From Bradyrhizobium sp. AZCC 1719 (GTDB taxonomy: Bacteria; Pseudomonadota; Alphaproteobacteria; Rhizobiales; Xanthobacteraceae), in assembly GCF_036924525.1 (NCBI RefSeq), contig NZ_JAZHRU010000001.1, forward strand, positions 3,501,001 to 3,565,000: a stretch of DNA of 64,000 bases. The letters run 5' to 3'. The notes beneath the pieces are model-generated. The model worked only from the letters and a program-made list of their open reading frames with translations, made no database searches and was not told where the DNA came from. Below, one piece after another: positions 9,550 through 17,528 of the stretch. The position numbers and the translations under genes were made by a program. The number at the start of each line of letters is the position of its first letter. Position 1 is the stretch's first letter.

Positions 9550-9572
9550 GTGACTATATTATCAATAGTCAC
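9550..9572. promoter_or_regulatory. Perfect inverted repeat, probable operator
   Basis: GTGACTAT, seven A/T-rich bases, then ATAGTCAC: perfect eight-base arms ending 28 bases upstream of the start codon of the minus-strand maleylacetate-reductase-like gene. The position fits a repressor or activator site. No regulator gene is adjacent, so the cognate protein is not identified. Confidence 0.6.
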
Positions 9573-9897
9573 GGCATGCAACAGAGGGGCGGAGCGCTGC
9601 GATCTCACGCCGGCTTTGTAAAACGCATTAGACGTCACTCGCGGGTAAAGCGGTGACCGGAAGCGAATAACCGCCGCGCGCCAGGAAAACTGCTTTTGAC
9701 CCACACAGTGCCATGCCAGCAGGCGCTCGGTGGGATGCTGCTTCATCCATCCGGCGAGCTTGGAAGCACCAATCAGGCAGGACTACATCGAGAGGTCGGC
9801 GAAGTCTGAGGTGGTGAGACGATCTGCTCGTGGCAATTTGCCGGAGAGGAGAGACTGCATCAAAGTACGGCTATGACCTTGATCAAGACAGGAGAAA
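9573..9897. other. Intergenic region, no gene recognised
   Basis: Stretch between the operator of the dehydrogenase gene and the small gene ending at 9898. An open frame continues upstream of the dehydrogenase start on the minus strand to 9746, but its residues do not resemble the family and it lies beyond the operator. Nothing else is supported here. Confidence 0.5.
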
Positions 9898-10074
9898 TCA
9901 GTCGCTACGATAGGTATTGGCGCCGCTGACCGTATGACTCACCCGTGCATTATTCCGAATCTCGCTGACTGGATCGGCTGGCGGGAAGATGCTGTCATAA
10001 ATCGCACGCGCCTCTCGAATGAGACGATCTCGCTCACGCTCAGACTTTGACACAAATCGAATAACTTCGCCCAT
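9898..10074 (-). CDS. Small conserved protein, 58 residues, unknown function
   Basis: Short gene on the minus strand encoding 58 residues, starting MGEVIRFVSKSERERDR and ending with TGA at 9898-9900. A GGAG ribosome site lies six bases before the ATG at 10074. The protein is highly charged at the N-terminus (SKSERERDRLIREARA, probably helical), followed by IYDSIFPPADPVSE. I recall small proteins of this style, with a charged helix followed by YDSIFPPADP, in Bradyrhizobium and relatives, with no assigned function. This is memory, not a search. A palindrome (ATGAT-AACC-ATCAT) sits about 60 bases upstream of the start. Confidence 0.72.
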   Translation of the reverse strand: MGEVIRFVSKSERERDRLIREARAIYDSIFPPADPVSEIRNNARVSHTVSGANTYRSD

Positions 10075-10133
10075 ATTTGCTCCAAAAAACCTAAGTGCCC
10101 CTATCCGCAGTTAGCGAACCGCTTCGCTACGAT

Positions 10134-10147
10134 ATGATAACCATCAT
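10134..10147. promoter_or_regulatory. ATGAT-N4-ATCAT palindrome upstream of the 58-residue gene
   Basis: ATGATAACCATCAT, a palindrome with five-base arms, about 60 bases upstream of the minus-strand start at 10074. It resembles the sites at 22770, 47942 and 59374 (GATGATAATCATC core) but with a different centre, so shared control is only a possibility. Confidence 0.35.
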
Positions 10148-10247
10148 TCAATCTCGATCTAGGAGCTCTGCACGAACTTTGAAGCTCTGCAGGCGGTAAC
10201 GAAGATAAATAACTCGTGACTAGTCGTCTTCGAGGAATTAGCGGCGT

Positions 10248-10403
10248 TCACTGTTGAAGATGACTTTGCAATTGATGGACGTGGTCATCCGGCGAGCCAA
10301 CCGGCGTTGTTCGGGACTGGATCTGAAGACCTTCAACTTCGCGCTCGAGCTTCGCAACACGCTCTTCCAGCCCAAACATGTACTCGCCGCGCGGATCGTC
10401 CAT
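10248..10403 (-). CDS. Possible small coiled-coil protein, unknown function
   Basis: A minus-strand frame of 51 residues from the ATG at 10403, beginning MDDPRGEYMFGLEERVA. The segment FGLEERVAKLEREVEGLQ has clear heptad character and could form a short coiled coil. A GAGGT element lies about nine bases upstream. A longer version with GTG at 10463 is possible but has AGGA directly abutting the start. It follows the alpha/beta hydrolase gene on the same strand. No family is recognised; the coiled-coil pattern is the only argument that it is real. Confidence 0.38.
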   Translation of the reverse strand: MDDPRGEYMFGLEERVAKLEREVEGLQIQSRTTPVGSPDDHVHQLQSHLQQ

Positions 10404-10484
10404 GCCTGGGACCTCAGCCCAGTAATTCAAGCTCTCCAGAAGCGCTTGAACATAGTTGCACACTCCTGTGTTTGATCATTGCGG

Positions 10485-11336
10485 TCATTCTGTTGCCAAT
10501 ATCACGCGGGCCAGCTCCGACGGATTCTCAACAGCCGAGAAGTGGCCGGTATTTTTGAGCGTCACCATCTGCGAGGCAGGAATCAGCGACCGTGTGCGTT
10601 CGCGTTCATTTGGCCGAGACCAATCGCTATCGCCATAAATGAGCGTCACAGGCACGGAGATTTGCCGATAGTAATCGCGTGCCTTGCTCCAGGATCGCCA
10701 GCCTGCCAGCACTTTCCGTGCGACCCGCTTGTATCCCGGGCGGTGGGCTACTTCATCGAACTCAGCAAGCAAATCGGCCGGCAGTTTGCGCGGGTCGTGA
10801 TATCCGCCGCCCATGATCTTGCTGAGGACCATCTTGTTTTCAAGCGACGCATTCATCGCGCCGAGTACCGGAATCTGCAAACTTCCGATGATAAAGTTCG
10901 CGAACCAGTTGCCGCGTCGAATACCGTCCCCGTAGCGGGTCTCGTAGTCGTAGGGGTTGATCGCATAGACCCGCTTCACCCGCTGCGGAAGCGCCGCGGC
11001 CACGGTGAGGGCCAATGTCCCGCCGATCGACTCGCCAACGATCGTAACGGCCGAGAGGTTTAGCTGCTCGATGAAACGAATGACGGCCTGCCGGAAGTAA
11101 GGTTCGTCGAAGCTCGCGCCTGGATCTATTGGTGAGTGTCCGTGGCCTGGGAGGTCAATGGCGTACACCGTGTGCGATCTCGCGAGGAGAGGCGCCAGAC
11201 TGCGGAAATATTCGAGCTGTGTGCGGATCGTATGTATGAGGAGTAGCGGAGGCCCGCTGCCGATCTCTTGAAAACGCAGGCTAAGCGTATCCGATATTTC
11301 GAGCAAACTTGGTTTGCCTTTTGTCACGCTAAGCAT
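10485..11336 (-). CDS. Alpha/beta-fold hydrolase
   Basis: A 283-residue serine hydrolase. The ATG at 11336 has GGGAG about eight bases upstream, better than an upstream ATG at 11375 that would overlap the TetR gene. The nucleophile elbow VGESIGG places Ser at residue 103. DLPGHGHSP is the conserved loop after strand 4. YGDSDWSRP supplies the acid and NTGHFSAVENP the catalytic His near the C-terminus. It is the second gene of an operon led by the TetR regulator at 11372-11950 and therefore probably responds to the same signal. Candidate reactions are ester or lactone hydrolysis, or C-C bond hydrolysis; the substrate is not predictable. Confidence 0.88.
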   Translation of the reverse strand: MLSVTKGKPSLLEISDTLSLRFQEIGSGPPLLLIHTIRTQLEYFRSLAPLLARSHTVYAIDLPGHGHSPIDPGASFDEPYFRQAVIRFIEQLNLSAVTIVGESIGGTLALTVAAALPQRVKRVYAINPYDYETRYGDGIRRGNWFANFIIGSLQIPVLGAMNASLENKMVLSKIMGGGYHDPRKLPADLLAEFDEVAHRPGYKRVARKVLAGWRSWSKARDYYRQISVPVTLIYGDSDWSRPNERERTRSLIPASQMVTLKNTGHFSAVENPSELARVILATE

Positions 11337-11371
11337 TTCGATTTCTCCCGTGCTTTGAGGGGCGCGATTTT

Positions 11372-11950
11372 TCAAGCGGCGGCGGCTTCTCGGACCTGTT
11401 TGACTGCTGCATCCAGAAGGGCCTGAGCCAGATCAGGGTCGTTGACGACGCGCGATAGCGTCACCGCACCGACCATCGTCGTGAGAATGGCCATGGCCTT
11501 GCCAATGGGCTCCTCGCCGTCGGTCTCGGCAATCAAGCGGCCGAGCACTTCGAGATGCGCCTTGATCCCCGCTTCGAATGCCGCTTTCACGTCCGGCCCT
11601 TGTCTGGCGGCATCTGAGCCGAGCGCCACGATCGGGCAGCCGTCCATCTTTTCTTCGCGATGGTCGGCACTGAGGTAAAACGCGATCACCGCGCCAAGCG
11701 GATCATCAGGATTCTCCGCGGCCGCGTCCGACCATCGGCGGGAGGCGCTCTCCAATGCCCGCTTGGACGCCTCTACCGTCAAATCCTCTTTTGACGCGAA
11801 CTGCTTGTAAAAGCCGCCTTGGGTCAGGCCGGCACCCTTCATCAGATCCTTAAGGCCGATGCCGTCAAAGCCGCGCTCCCGAAATAGGCGACTTGCCGCA
11901 TTGATTACGGTTTGACGGTTTTCTGCGGCCTGGCTCCGACTCACGCGCAT
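11372..11950 (-). CDS. TetR/AcrR-family transcriptional regulator
   Basis: A 192-residue TetR regulator. The ATG at 11950 opens MRVSRSQAAENRQTVINAA, followed by the helix-turn-helix GLKDLMKGAGLTQGGFYKQF. A ligand-binding domain follows; CPIVALGSDAARQGPDVKAA is typical of a common subgroup whose members control small detoxification operons. It is divergent from the RND efflux operon. Two near-perfect palindromes containing TCTATA (11976-12000 and 12214-12248) lie between them, so it probably represses both its own operon with the hydrolase and the efflux genes. The inducer is unknown. Confidence 0.93.
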   Translation of the reverse strand: MRVSRSQAAENRQTVINAASRLFRERGFDGIGLKDLMKGAGLTQGGFYKQFASKEDLTVEASKRALESASRRWSDAAAENPDDPLGAVIAFYLSADHREEKMDGCPIVALGSDAARQGPDVKAAFEAGIKAHLEVLGRLIAETDGEEPIGKAMAILTTMVGAVTLSRVVNDPDLAQALLDAAVKQVREAAAA

Positions 11951-11975
11951 TGTCGACTCCCTTTTTGATTTCGTT

Positions 11976-12000
11976 CGACATCTATAGCATATAGAAGTCG
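11976..12000. promoter_or_regulatory. TetR operator candidate 1 (CGACATCTATA-GCA-TATAGAAGTCG)
   Basis: A 25-base palindrome with eleven-base arms and one mismatched arm position, 26 bases upstream of the TetR start codon. It shares the TCTATA/TATAGA core with the second site at 12214, which is next to the divergent efflux operon. Best explained as autoregulatory TetR binding. Confidence 0.72.
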
Positions 12001-12213
12001 AATGCAATCTATCAAGAGAGATTAAGAGACGATCCGCGGGGACCCTGATGTTTTCCAGCGAGGCCCGGCTTTGCCGAGGTGATGTCCGGCGCAGGGACCA
12101 CCGCCCCCGGCGGATCAGAGCCCACACTTCCAGGTGTCAGGAAGCGGACTCATGCCCGCCCGAAAGGAACTTGCCGTCAAACACTGTTTCGTGAACTCTC
12201 ATTTTTAGATTGC

Positions 12214-12248
12214 GATCGAAATCTATATGGTCCATATAGAGGTCGATC
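12214..12248. promoter_or_regulatory. TetR operator candidate 2, upstream of the RND operon
   Basis: A 35-base palindrome: arms of 17 bases (GATCGAAATCTATATGG and CCATATAGAGGTCGATC) around a single T, with 15 of 17 positions paired. It ends 25 bases before the start codon at 12274. A further half-site, GATCGAAATCTATC, follows directly at 12245-12258. The core is the same as the site near the TetR gene. Confidence 0.75.
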
Positions 12249-12273
12249 GAAATCTATCGAGAGGAGATACGAG

Positions 12274-12636
12274 ATGATCCGCAAGACATTGGGCGCATCG
12301 CTCCTAGCTGCGCTGTTTCTGGCGACCCCGGCGTTTGCCGAGAAAGCCACCGTCGAACGCCCTATCGAAGGCAGCAGCCTTCACGTGGGACGTCTCGACA
12401 TGGCGGTCTACTACGTCCCGGTCGATGGCGACCTCTTGGAGGTCACCGCCACCTTCGCGCCGAAGGGCGGGGGCGATCCGCTGCGCGTCGTCATGGGGCT
12501 CGCCGACCGCGACTCCGTGACCTTCTCCATGCCGGGCTACCAGGACTCGCTCTACACGTTCTCGAGGTCTGGCGAGGAGGTGACGGTCTCGACCGAGACT
12601 GACATGCCTCTGCGAGCCGATGCGCAAATGCGCTGA
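12274..12636 (+). CDS. Small exported protein of unknown function, RND operon leader gene
   Basis: A 120-residue protein starting at an ATG with GAGGAGA upstream. The first 22 residues (MIRKTLGASLLAALFLATPA, then FA-E) form a clear Sec signal peptide with an AFA cleavage site. The mature part is short, beta-rich and contains GDLLEVTATFAPKGGG. I recognise no family. It is the first gene after the TetR operator and is followed 37 bases later by the efflux adaptor gene, so it is probably a periplasmic accessory of this operon. Confidence 0.82.
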   Translation: MIRKTLGASLLAALFLATPAFAEKATVERPIEGSSLHVGRLDMAVYYVPVDGDLLEVTATFAPKGGGDPLRVVMGLADRDSVTFSMPGYQDSLYTFSRSGEEVTVSTETDMPLRADAQMR

Positions 12637-12673
12637 CCCGCCGTGCGAACGCAATCTATTTTGATTTGAGGCG

Positions 12674-13789
12674 ATGAGCATGAAAAAGAGACCCGTTGTT
12701 GTCCTGGGCAGCATCCTAACCGCTGTGTTCGGGGTGGGCGCAATCGTCACGCTTTCCATCCACACGCAGGCAGCCTCCGCCGTGAGCGACCCGAGGCAGG
12801 AACCACCGATCGTCAGACTGGCGGCGGCAGCGCGGGTGAATGGGTCCGAACGCGGCTTCACCGGCGTCATTGGGGCGAGGGTGCAGAGCAACCTCGGGTT
12901 TCGCGTCGCTGGCAAGATCGTGGAACGGCTGGTGAATACCGGTCAGCAGGTCAAAGCCGGTCAGCCGCTGATGCGGATCGACGAAACCGACCTTCGCCTT
13001 GCGGTCACGGCAAAGCGCAACGCCGTTGCTGCAGCGCGTGCATCTTTCGTTCAGACCGAAGCGGATGAACAGCGATACGCCAAACTGGTCAGCAACGGAT
13101 GGGCTTCCCGACAGCGCTACGAGCAGGCGAAGGCCGCGTTGGATACGGCCGAGGCACAACTCGCCACCGCCGAAGCTGATGCGCGGGTCGCCGAGAATGA
13201 GGCGACCTACTCGGTCCTGGTAGCGGATGCGGACGGAACGGTGGTCGAAACGCTTGGAGAGCCCGGGCAGGTCGTCTCTGCCGGCCAGACAGTCGTTCGG
13301 ATCGCCAAGGCCGGCCCCCGCGAAGCGGTGGTCGCGCTTCCCGAAACGATCAGGCCAGCGATTGGCTCCGAGGCTGAGGCCAGCATCTATGGCGTCGATG
13401 GGCGGCGCTATACGGCGCATCTGCGGCAGTTGTCGGACTCCGCGGATGCTCAGACCCGCACCTATGAGGCCCGTTATGTGCTCGACGGTGAGGCCGCGGC
13501 GGCGCCGCTTGGCGCGACGGTAACCATTCGGCTGGCAAGCCAGGCGAGTCAGCCGGAAGTCCAGGTGCCGCTGGGAGCCGTGCTCGATGACGGCCGGAAG
13601 ACCGGCGTTTGGGTCTTCGACAGCGGTACGTCGACCGTACACTTTCGGCCCGTCAAGCTTGCACGTGTGACCAGCGAAACCGCCGTGATCTCCGGATTGA
13701 GCTCTGATGATCGGGTTGTTTCCCTCGGCGCTCACCTCCTCCAGGAGGGCGCTCGCGTCAGGACTGCATCTGAAAACAAGGGAAACTAA
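12674..13789 (+). CDS. RND efflux periplasmic adaptor (membrane fusion protein)
   Basis: A 371-residue HlyD/AcrA-type adaptor linking an inner-membrane RND pump to an outer-membrane channel. A single N-terminal hydrophobic segment (VVVLGSILTAVFGVGAIVTL) anchors it; there is no lipobox cysteine. The lipoyl half-motifs are GFRVAGKIVERLVNTGQQVKAG and VETLGEPGQVVSAGQTV, flanking a helical hairpin rich in Ala/Glu (about residues 110-185). The beta-barrel and membrane-proximal domains follow. Its last codons (SLGAHLLQEGARVRT) are duplicated at 14328-14383 beyond the next gene, evidence of rearrangement. No TolC-type channel gene is present in the window. Confidence 0.92.
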   Translation: MSMKKRPVVVLGSILTAVFGVGAIVTLSIHTQAASAVSDPRQEPPIVRLAAAARVNGSERGFTGVIGARVQSNLGFRVAGKIVERLVNTGQQVKAGQPLMRIDETDLRLAVTAKRNAVAAARASFVQTEADEQRYAKLVSNGWASRQRYEQAKAALDTAEAQLATAEADARVAENEATYSVLVADADGTVVETLGEPGQVVSAGQTVVRIAKAGPREAVVALPETIRPAIGSEAEASIYGVDGRRYTAHLRQLSDSADAQTRTYEARYVLDGEAAAAPLGATVTIRLASQASQPEVQVPLGAVLDDGRKTGVWVFDSGTSTVHFRPVKLARVTSETAVISGLSSDDRVVSLGAHLLQEGARVRTASENKGN

Positions 13790-13812
13790 CGCGCTTCAAT
13801 CTTTCCGCGATC
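13719..13812 (+). repeat. Left copy of a duplicated adaptor-end / pump-start segment
   Basis: This stretch holds the end of the adaptor gene (SLGAHLLQEGARVRT) and, after its stop codon, TTCAATCTTTCCGCGATC (13795-13812). That is an exact 18-base copy of the start of the RND pump gene at 14409-14426 and would encode FNLSAI. A matching pair of elements flanks the SnoaL-like gene on the right. Confidence 0.8.
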
Positions 13813-13830
13813 ACCGTCGGAGGACGGCAA

Positions 13831-14286
13831 ATGCCGTACAGCTACATTGTCAAGAAAGAAATCCGAAAGACCTTCGACCACGTCAACAACCATCGCTGGG
13901 ATGACGCGGTGAAAGCGGTCGCGCCGCATGTTCATCACCGCGTTTCCGGCGCCCACGCGCTTGCTGGTGAGCGCCACGACAAAGAAGCGCTGCGCCGCTG
14001 GTTTGAGCGTCTCGGCCGCGTCCAGCCCACTCTCCATATCACGGTCAACAACATCTGGGTGAAGGGCTGGCCGTGGAATACCACCGTGTTTGTCCAGTGG
14101 GACGGCACCGCAACGCTGCTCGACGGCGACGCGTACGTGAACCGTGGTCTCCACGTGTTCACCCTGCGGTGGGGTAGAGTCTATGCACTTGAGGAATTTC
14201 AAGATTCACAGGAAGCGGCCCGTGGGCTTGCCGTCCAAGCGGCAGCTGGCCTCAAAGAAGCTGTCGCCGAACCAATTGTAAGTTAG
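13831..14286 (+). CDS. SnoaL-like / NTF2-fold protein inserted in the RND operon
   Basis: A 151-residue protein beginning MPYSYIVKKEIRKTF with a GGAGGAC ribosome site. RRWFERLGRVQPTLHITVNN and WPWNTTVFVQWDGTA are typical of the SnoaL-like/NTF2 fold, used by small isomerases, cyclases, dehydratases and scavenging proteins. No signal peptide is visible. It sits between adaptor and pump genes that are normally adjacent, and both flanks carry duplicated gene ends, so it looks like a later insertion. Its link to efflux is unknown; it may modify or bind the exported compound. Confidence 0.85.
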   Translation: MPYSYIVKKEIRKTFDHVNNHRWDDAVKAVAPHVHHRVSGAHALAGERHDKEALRRWFERLGRVQPTLHITVNNIWVKGWPWNTTVFVQWDGTATLLDGDAYVNRGLHVFTLRWGRVYALEEFQDSQEAARGLAVQAAAGLKEAVAEPIVS

Positions 14287-14327
14287 CAGAAACACAGCCA
14301 GAGGCGCGCGTTCCTTAGAAAAGCGCG

Positions 14328-14426
14328 GTTCACTCGGCGCCCACCTGCTGCAGGACGGCGCGAGCGCCAGGACGAACGTCTAGGATTAGGAGTGGCCAAA
14401 TGATGAATTTCAATCTTTCCGCGATC
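14328..14426 (+). repeat. Right copy of the duplicated adaptor-end / pump-start segment
   Basis: Between the SnoaL-like gene and the pump start, a broken adaptor tail is readable as GSLGAHLLQDGASARTNV followed by a stop at 14381-14383. It is diverged from the intact tail at 13719-13764. It continues into the true pump start, which contains TTCAATCTTTCCGCGATC. Confidence 0.8.
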
Positions 14427-17400
14427 GCCGTTCGTGAACGGGCCGTCACCCTGTTCTTCATCATGCTGTTGGCGGCCGCAGGCGCCTACGCCTTCGTCAT
14501 GCTCGGGCGGGCGGAGGACCCCTCGTTCACCATCAAGACCCTGACGGTCACGACAGTATGGCCAGGCGCGACGGCGCGCGAGATGCAGGACCAGGTCGCC
14601 GAACCGTTGGAGAAGCGGCTTCAGGAGCTGACCTGGTACGACCGGGTGGAGACGACCACGCGGCCAGGTTACGCGTACATGACAGTTACGCTGAAGGACA
14701 GCACACCGCCATCGAGCGTGCAGGAGGAGTTCTACCAGGCCCGCAAGAAGCTTGGGGATGAAGCGCGCAAGCTGCCGTCTGGCGTGCTCGGCCCGTTCGT
14801 CAACGACGAATATTCGGACGTGAGCTTCGCCCTCTATGCCCTCAAGGCGAAGGGCATGCCGATGCGAGAACTCGCCAGGCAAGCCGAAACCATTCGCCAG
14901 GACCTCCTGCACGTGCCCGGCGTCAAGAAGATCAACATCCTCGGTGAACGTCCCGAACAGATATTCATCGAGTTTTCCTATGCCAAACTGGCAACCCTCG
15001 GCGTGTCGGCGCAGGATATCGTTGCCGCCCTGCAGCGGCAGAACACCGTCACACCGGCAGGCTCGATCGACACCAAGGGGCCGCAGGTCTTCATCCGGGT
15101 CGACGGCGCCTATGACAGCGTCCAGGCGATCGCCGACACGCCGATCGTCGCTGCGGGGCGGACGCTGAAACTCTCCGACATCGCCGAAGTGCGCCGCGGC
15201 TACGAGGATCCTCCCACCTACCTCATCCGGCACCAGGGTGAGCCCTCCGTCATGCTCGCGGCGGTTATGCAAGAGGGCTGGGATGGCCTCGCGCTCGGCA
15301 AGGCGCTCGAGGAGAGGTCCGCAGCTATCGCTCGGACGCTGCCACTCGGGATGACTCTGGCCAAGGTCAGCGACCAGGCCGTCAACATCACCTCGGCGGT
15401 TGACGAATTCATGATGAAGTTTGCGATGGCGCTCGGCGTGGTGCTGCTGGTGAGCCTGCTCAGCCTCGGCTGGCGCGTCGGCATCGTCGTGGCGGCCGCG
15501 GTCCCTCTGACGCTTGCCGTCGTGTTCCTCATCATGCTGGAAACCGGCCGGTTCTTCGACCGCATCACGCTCGGCGCCCTCATCCTGGCGCTTGGTCTGC
15601 TCGTGGACGACGCCATCATCGCCATCGAGGTGATGGTGGTGAAAATGGAAGAGGGCATGGATCGCATCAAGGCGGCGGCCTATGCGTGGAGCCACACTGC
15701 GGCGCCAATGTTGTCGGGCACACTCGTGACCGTCGCCGGGTTCCTGCCGGTGGGCTTCGCGCGCTCGACGGCCGGTGAATACGCCGGCAACATCTTCTGG
15801 GTCGTGGGGTTCGCCCTGATCGTCTCCTGGATCGTCGCGGTGATCTTCACGCCCTACCTCGGCGTCAAGATGCTGCCCGCGATCAAGCCGGTCGAAGGCG
15901 GTCACCACGCGATTTACGGCACACCTAACTATCGGCGCCTGCGAAGCCTCATCACCTTCGCCGTGCGCCACAAGTTCGTAACCAGCGGCATCGTCGCCAT
16001 CGCTTTCGCGCTTTCCGTCGTCGGCATGGGCGCCGTCAAACAGCAGTTCTTCCCGACGTCCGACCGCCCCGAAGTGCTGGTGGAGGTTCGCCTGCCGGAA
16101 GGCACCAGCATCGGGACGACGACCGCCACAGTCGAGAAGCTCGAACGCTGGCTGAACCAGCAGTCGGAGGCCAAGATCGTCACGAGCTATGTCGGTCAGG
16201 GCGCTCCCCGATTCTTCTTCGCGATGGCGCCGGAGCTGCCTGATCCGGCCTTCGCCAAGATCGTCGTGCTTACACCGGACGCGGAGGCGCGCGAGACTTT
16301 GAAGCACCGGCTCCGACAGGCGGTGTCAGACGGGCTTGCACCTGAGGCCAATGTGCGCGTCACGCAGCTTGTGTTCGGACCCTACACGCCGTTCCCGGTC
16401 GAGTTTCGCGTCATGGGGCCTGATCCCGCGCAATTGTACGCTATCTCTGAAAAAGCGCTCGGTATCATGCGTGGCGTTCCGGACGTGCGGCAGGCCAACC
16501 GGGATTGGGGTAATCGCACACCCGTGCTCCGCTTCATCCCGGATCAGGATCGACTGAACCTCATCGGCCTCTCGCCGGCGGAGGTGGGCCGGCAACTCCA
16601 GTTCCTTCTTACCGGCATCCCCGTTACGCAGGTCCGCGAGGACATTCGCAATGTCCCCATCGTGGCACGCAGCGCCGGCGGCGAACGGCTGGATCCGGCG
16701 CGTCTGGCGGATTTCTCCCTGATGAGCCGGGACGGCCGCCCGATTCCGCTCGACCAGATCGGCCATTCGGAAATCCGTCTGGAAGAGCCGATTATGAAGC
16801 GCCGCGATCGCACACCCGTCGTCACGATTCGCTCTGATATCAATGAGGCGACCCAGCCTCCAGAGGTCTCCAAGGAGATCAAGACGGCCCTTCAGCCGCT
16901 GATCGCATCCCTTCCGGCCGGCTATCGCATCGAATTGGGCGGATCGATCGAGGAGGCAACCAAGGCCAATGACGCGTTGGCGACGGTCTTTCCCGCCATG
17001 ATCGCCGCCATGTTGATCGTCATCATGCTGCAGGTACGATCCTTCTCGACGATGGCCATGGTCATGCTGACGGCACCGCTTGGCCTCGTCGGCGTCGTGC
17101 CCGTGTTGCTCGCCTTCAACCAGCCCTTCGGATTCAACGCTATTCTGGGCCTGATAGGACTGGCCGGCATCCTGATGCGCAACACGCTGATCCTGACCGA
17201 ACAGATCAAGGAGAACCGTGCTGCCGGCCTTGATGACTACCACGCCGTCATCGAGGCCACGGTGCAACGCACGAGGCCCGTGATCCTGACCGCACTTGCC
17301 GCCGTGCTGGCCTTCATCCCTCTCACGCATTCCGTCTTCTGGGGATCGATGGCCTATACGCTGATCGGCGGCACCGCGGTCGGCACGGTGTTGATCCTGC

Positions 17401-17513
17401 TGTTCCTTCCTGCGCTTTATGCCGCGTGGTTTCGGATCAAGCCGACGACAGATGCGATCCATGAGGATTCAACGGAGGAATCGGAATTGCAAACAGCAAT
17501 GGCTGCCGAGTAG
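14400..17513 (+). CDS. RND efflux transporter permease (AcrB/HAE-1 superfamily)
   Basis: A 1037-residue inner-membrane proton-driven exporter, full length for the family (about 1020-1050). It begins NFNLSAIAVRERAVTLFF with the first membrane helix, then the porter domain from about residue 40. The TM4 proton-relay pair is Asp403-Asp404 in LLVDDAIIAIEV, which distinguishes drug-type pumps from others. The second half repeats the fold, with TM blocks such as GLIGLAGILMRNTLILTEQI. The adaptor is upstream, beyond the inserted SnoaL-like gene, and a TetR gene follows after 15 bases. Exported compound unknown; hydrophobic organics are likely given the surroundings. Confidence 0.95.
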   Translation: MMNFNLSAIAVRERAVTLFFIMLLAAAGAYAFVMLGRAEDPSFTIKTLTVTTVWPGATAREMQDQVAEPLEKRLQELTWYDRVETTTRPGYAYMTVTLKDSTPPSSVQEEFYQARKKLGDEARKLPSGVLGPFVNDEYSDVSFALYALKAKGMPMRELARQAETIRQDLLHVPGVKKINILGERPEQIFIEFSYAKLATLGVSAQDIVAALQRQNTVTPAGSIDTKGPQVFIRVDGAYDSVQAIADTPIVAAGRTLKLSDIAEVRRGYEDPPTYLIRHQGEPSVMLAAVMQEGWDGLALGKALEERSAAIARTLPLGMTLAKVSDQAVNITSAVDEFMMKFAMALGVVLLVSLLSLGWRVGIVVAAAVPLTLAVVFLIMLETGRFFDRITLGALILALGLLVDDAIIAIEVMVVKMEEGMDRIKAAAYAWSHTAAPMLSGTLVTVAGFLPVGFARSTAGEYAGNIFWVVGFALIVSWIVAVIFTPYLGVKMLPAIKPVEGGHHAIYGTPNYRRLRSLITFAVRHKFVTSGIVAIAFALSVVGMGAVKQQFFPTSDRPEVLVEVRLPEGTSIGTTTATVEKLERWLNQQSEAKIVTSYVGQGAPRFFFAMAPELPDPAFAKIVVLTPDAEARETLKHRLRQAVSDGLAPEANVRVTQLVFGPYTPFPVEFRVMGPDPAQLYAISEKALGIMRGVPDVRQANRDWGNRTPVLRFIPDQDRLNLIGLSPAEVGRQLQFLLTGIPVTQVREDIRNVPIVARSAGGERLDPARLADFSLMSRDGRPIPLDQIGHSEIRLEEPIMKRRDRTPVVTIRSDINEATQPPEVSKEIKTALQPLIASLPAGYRIELGGSIEEATKANDALATVFPAMIAAMLIVIMLQVRSFSTMAMVMLTAPLGLVGVVPVLLAFNQPFGFNAILGLIGLAGILMRNTLILTEQIKENRAAGLDDYHAVIEATVQRTRPVILTALAAVLAFIPLTHSVFWGSMAYTLIGGTAVGTVLILLFLPALYAAWFRIKPTTDAIHEDSTEESELQTAMAAE

Positions 17514-17528
17514 GGCTCTGTTGGATCC

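Noticed and set aside
9522..9746. N-terminal extension of the maleylacetate-reductase-like protein by 75 residues
   Set aside because: The extension does not resemble the family, runs through a perfect operator repeat, and the ATG at 9521 has a good ribosome site.
14283..16307. Long open frame (674 codons) on the minus strand opposite the RND pump gene
   Set aside because: It is the mirror of a high-GC coding sequence, rich in Arg/His/Asp with no family motif, while the plus strand encodes a complete RND permease.
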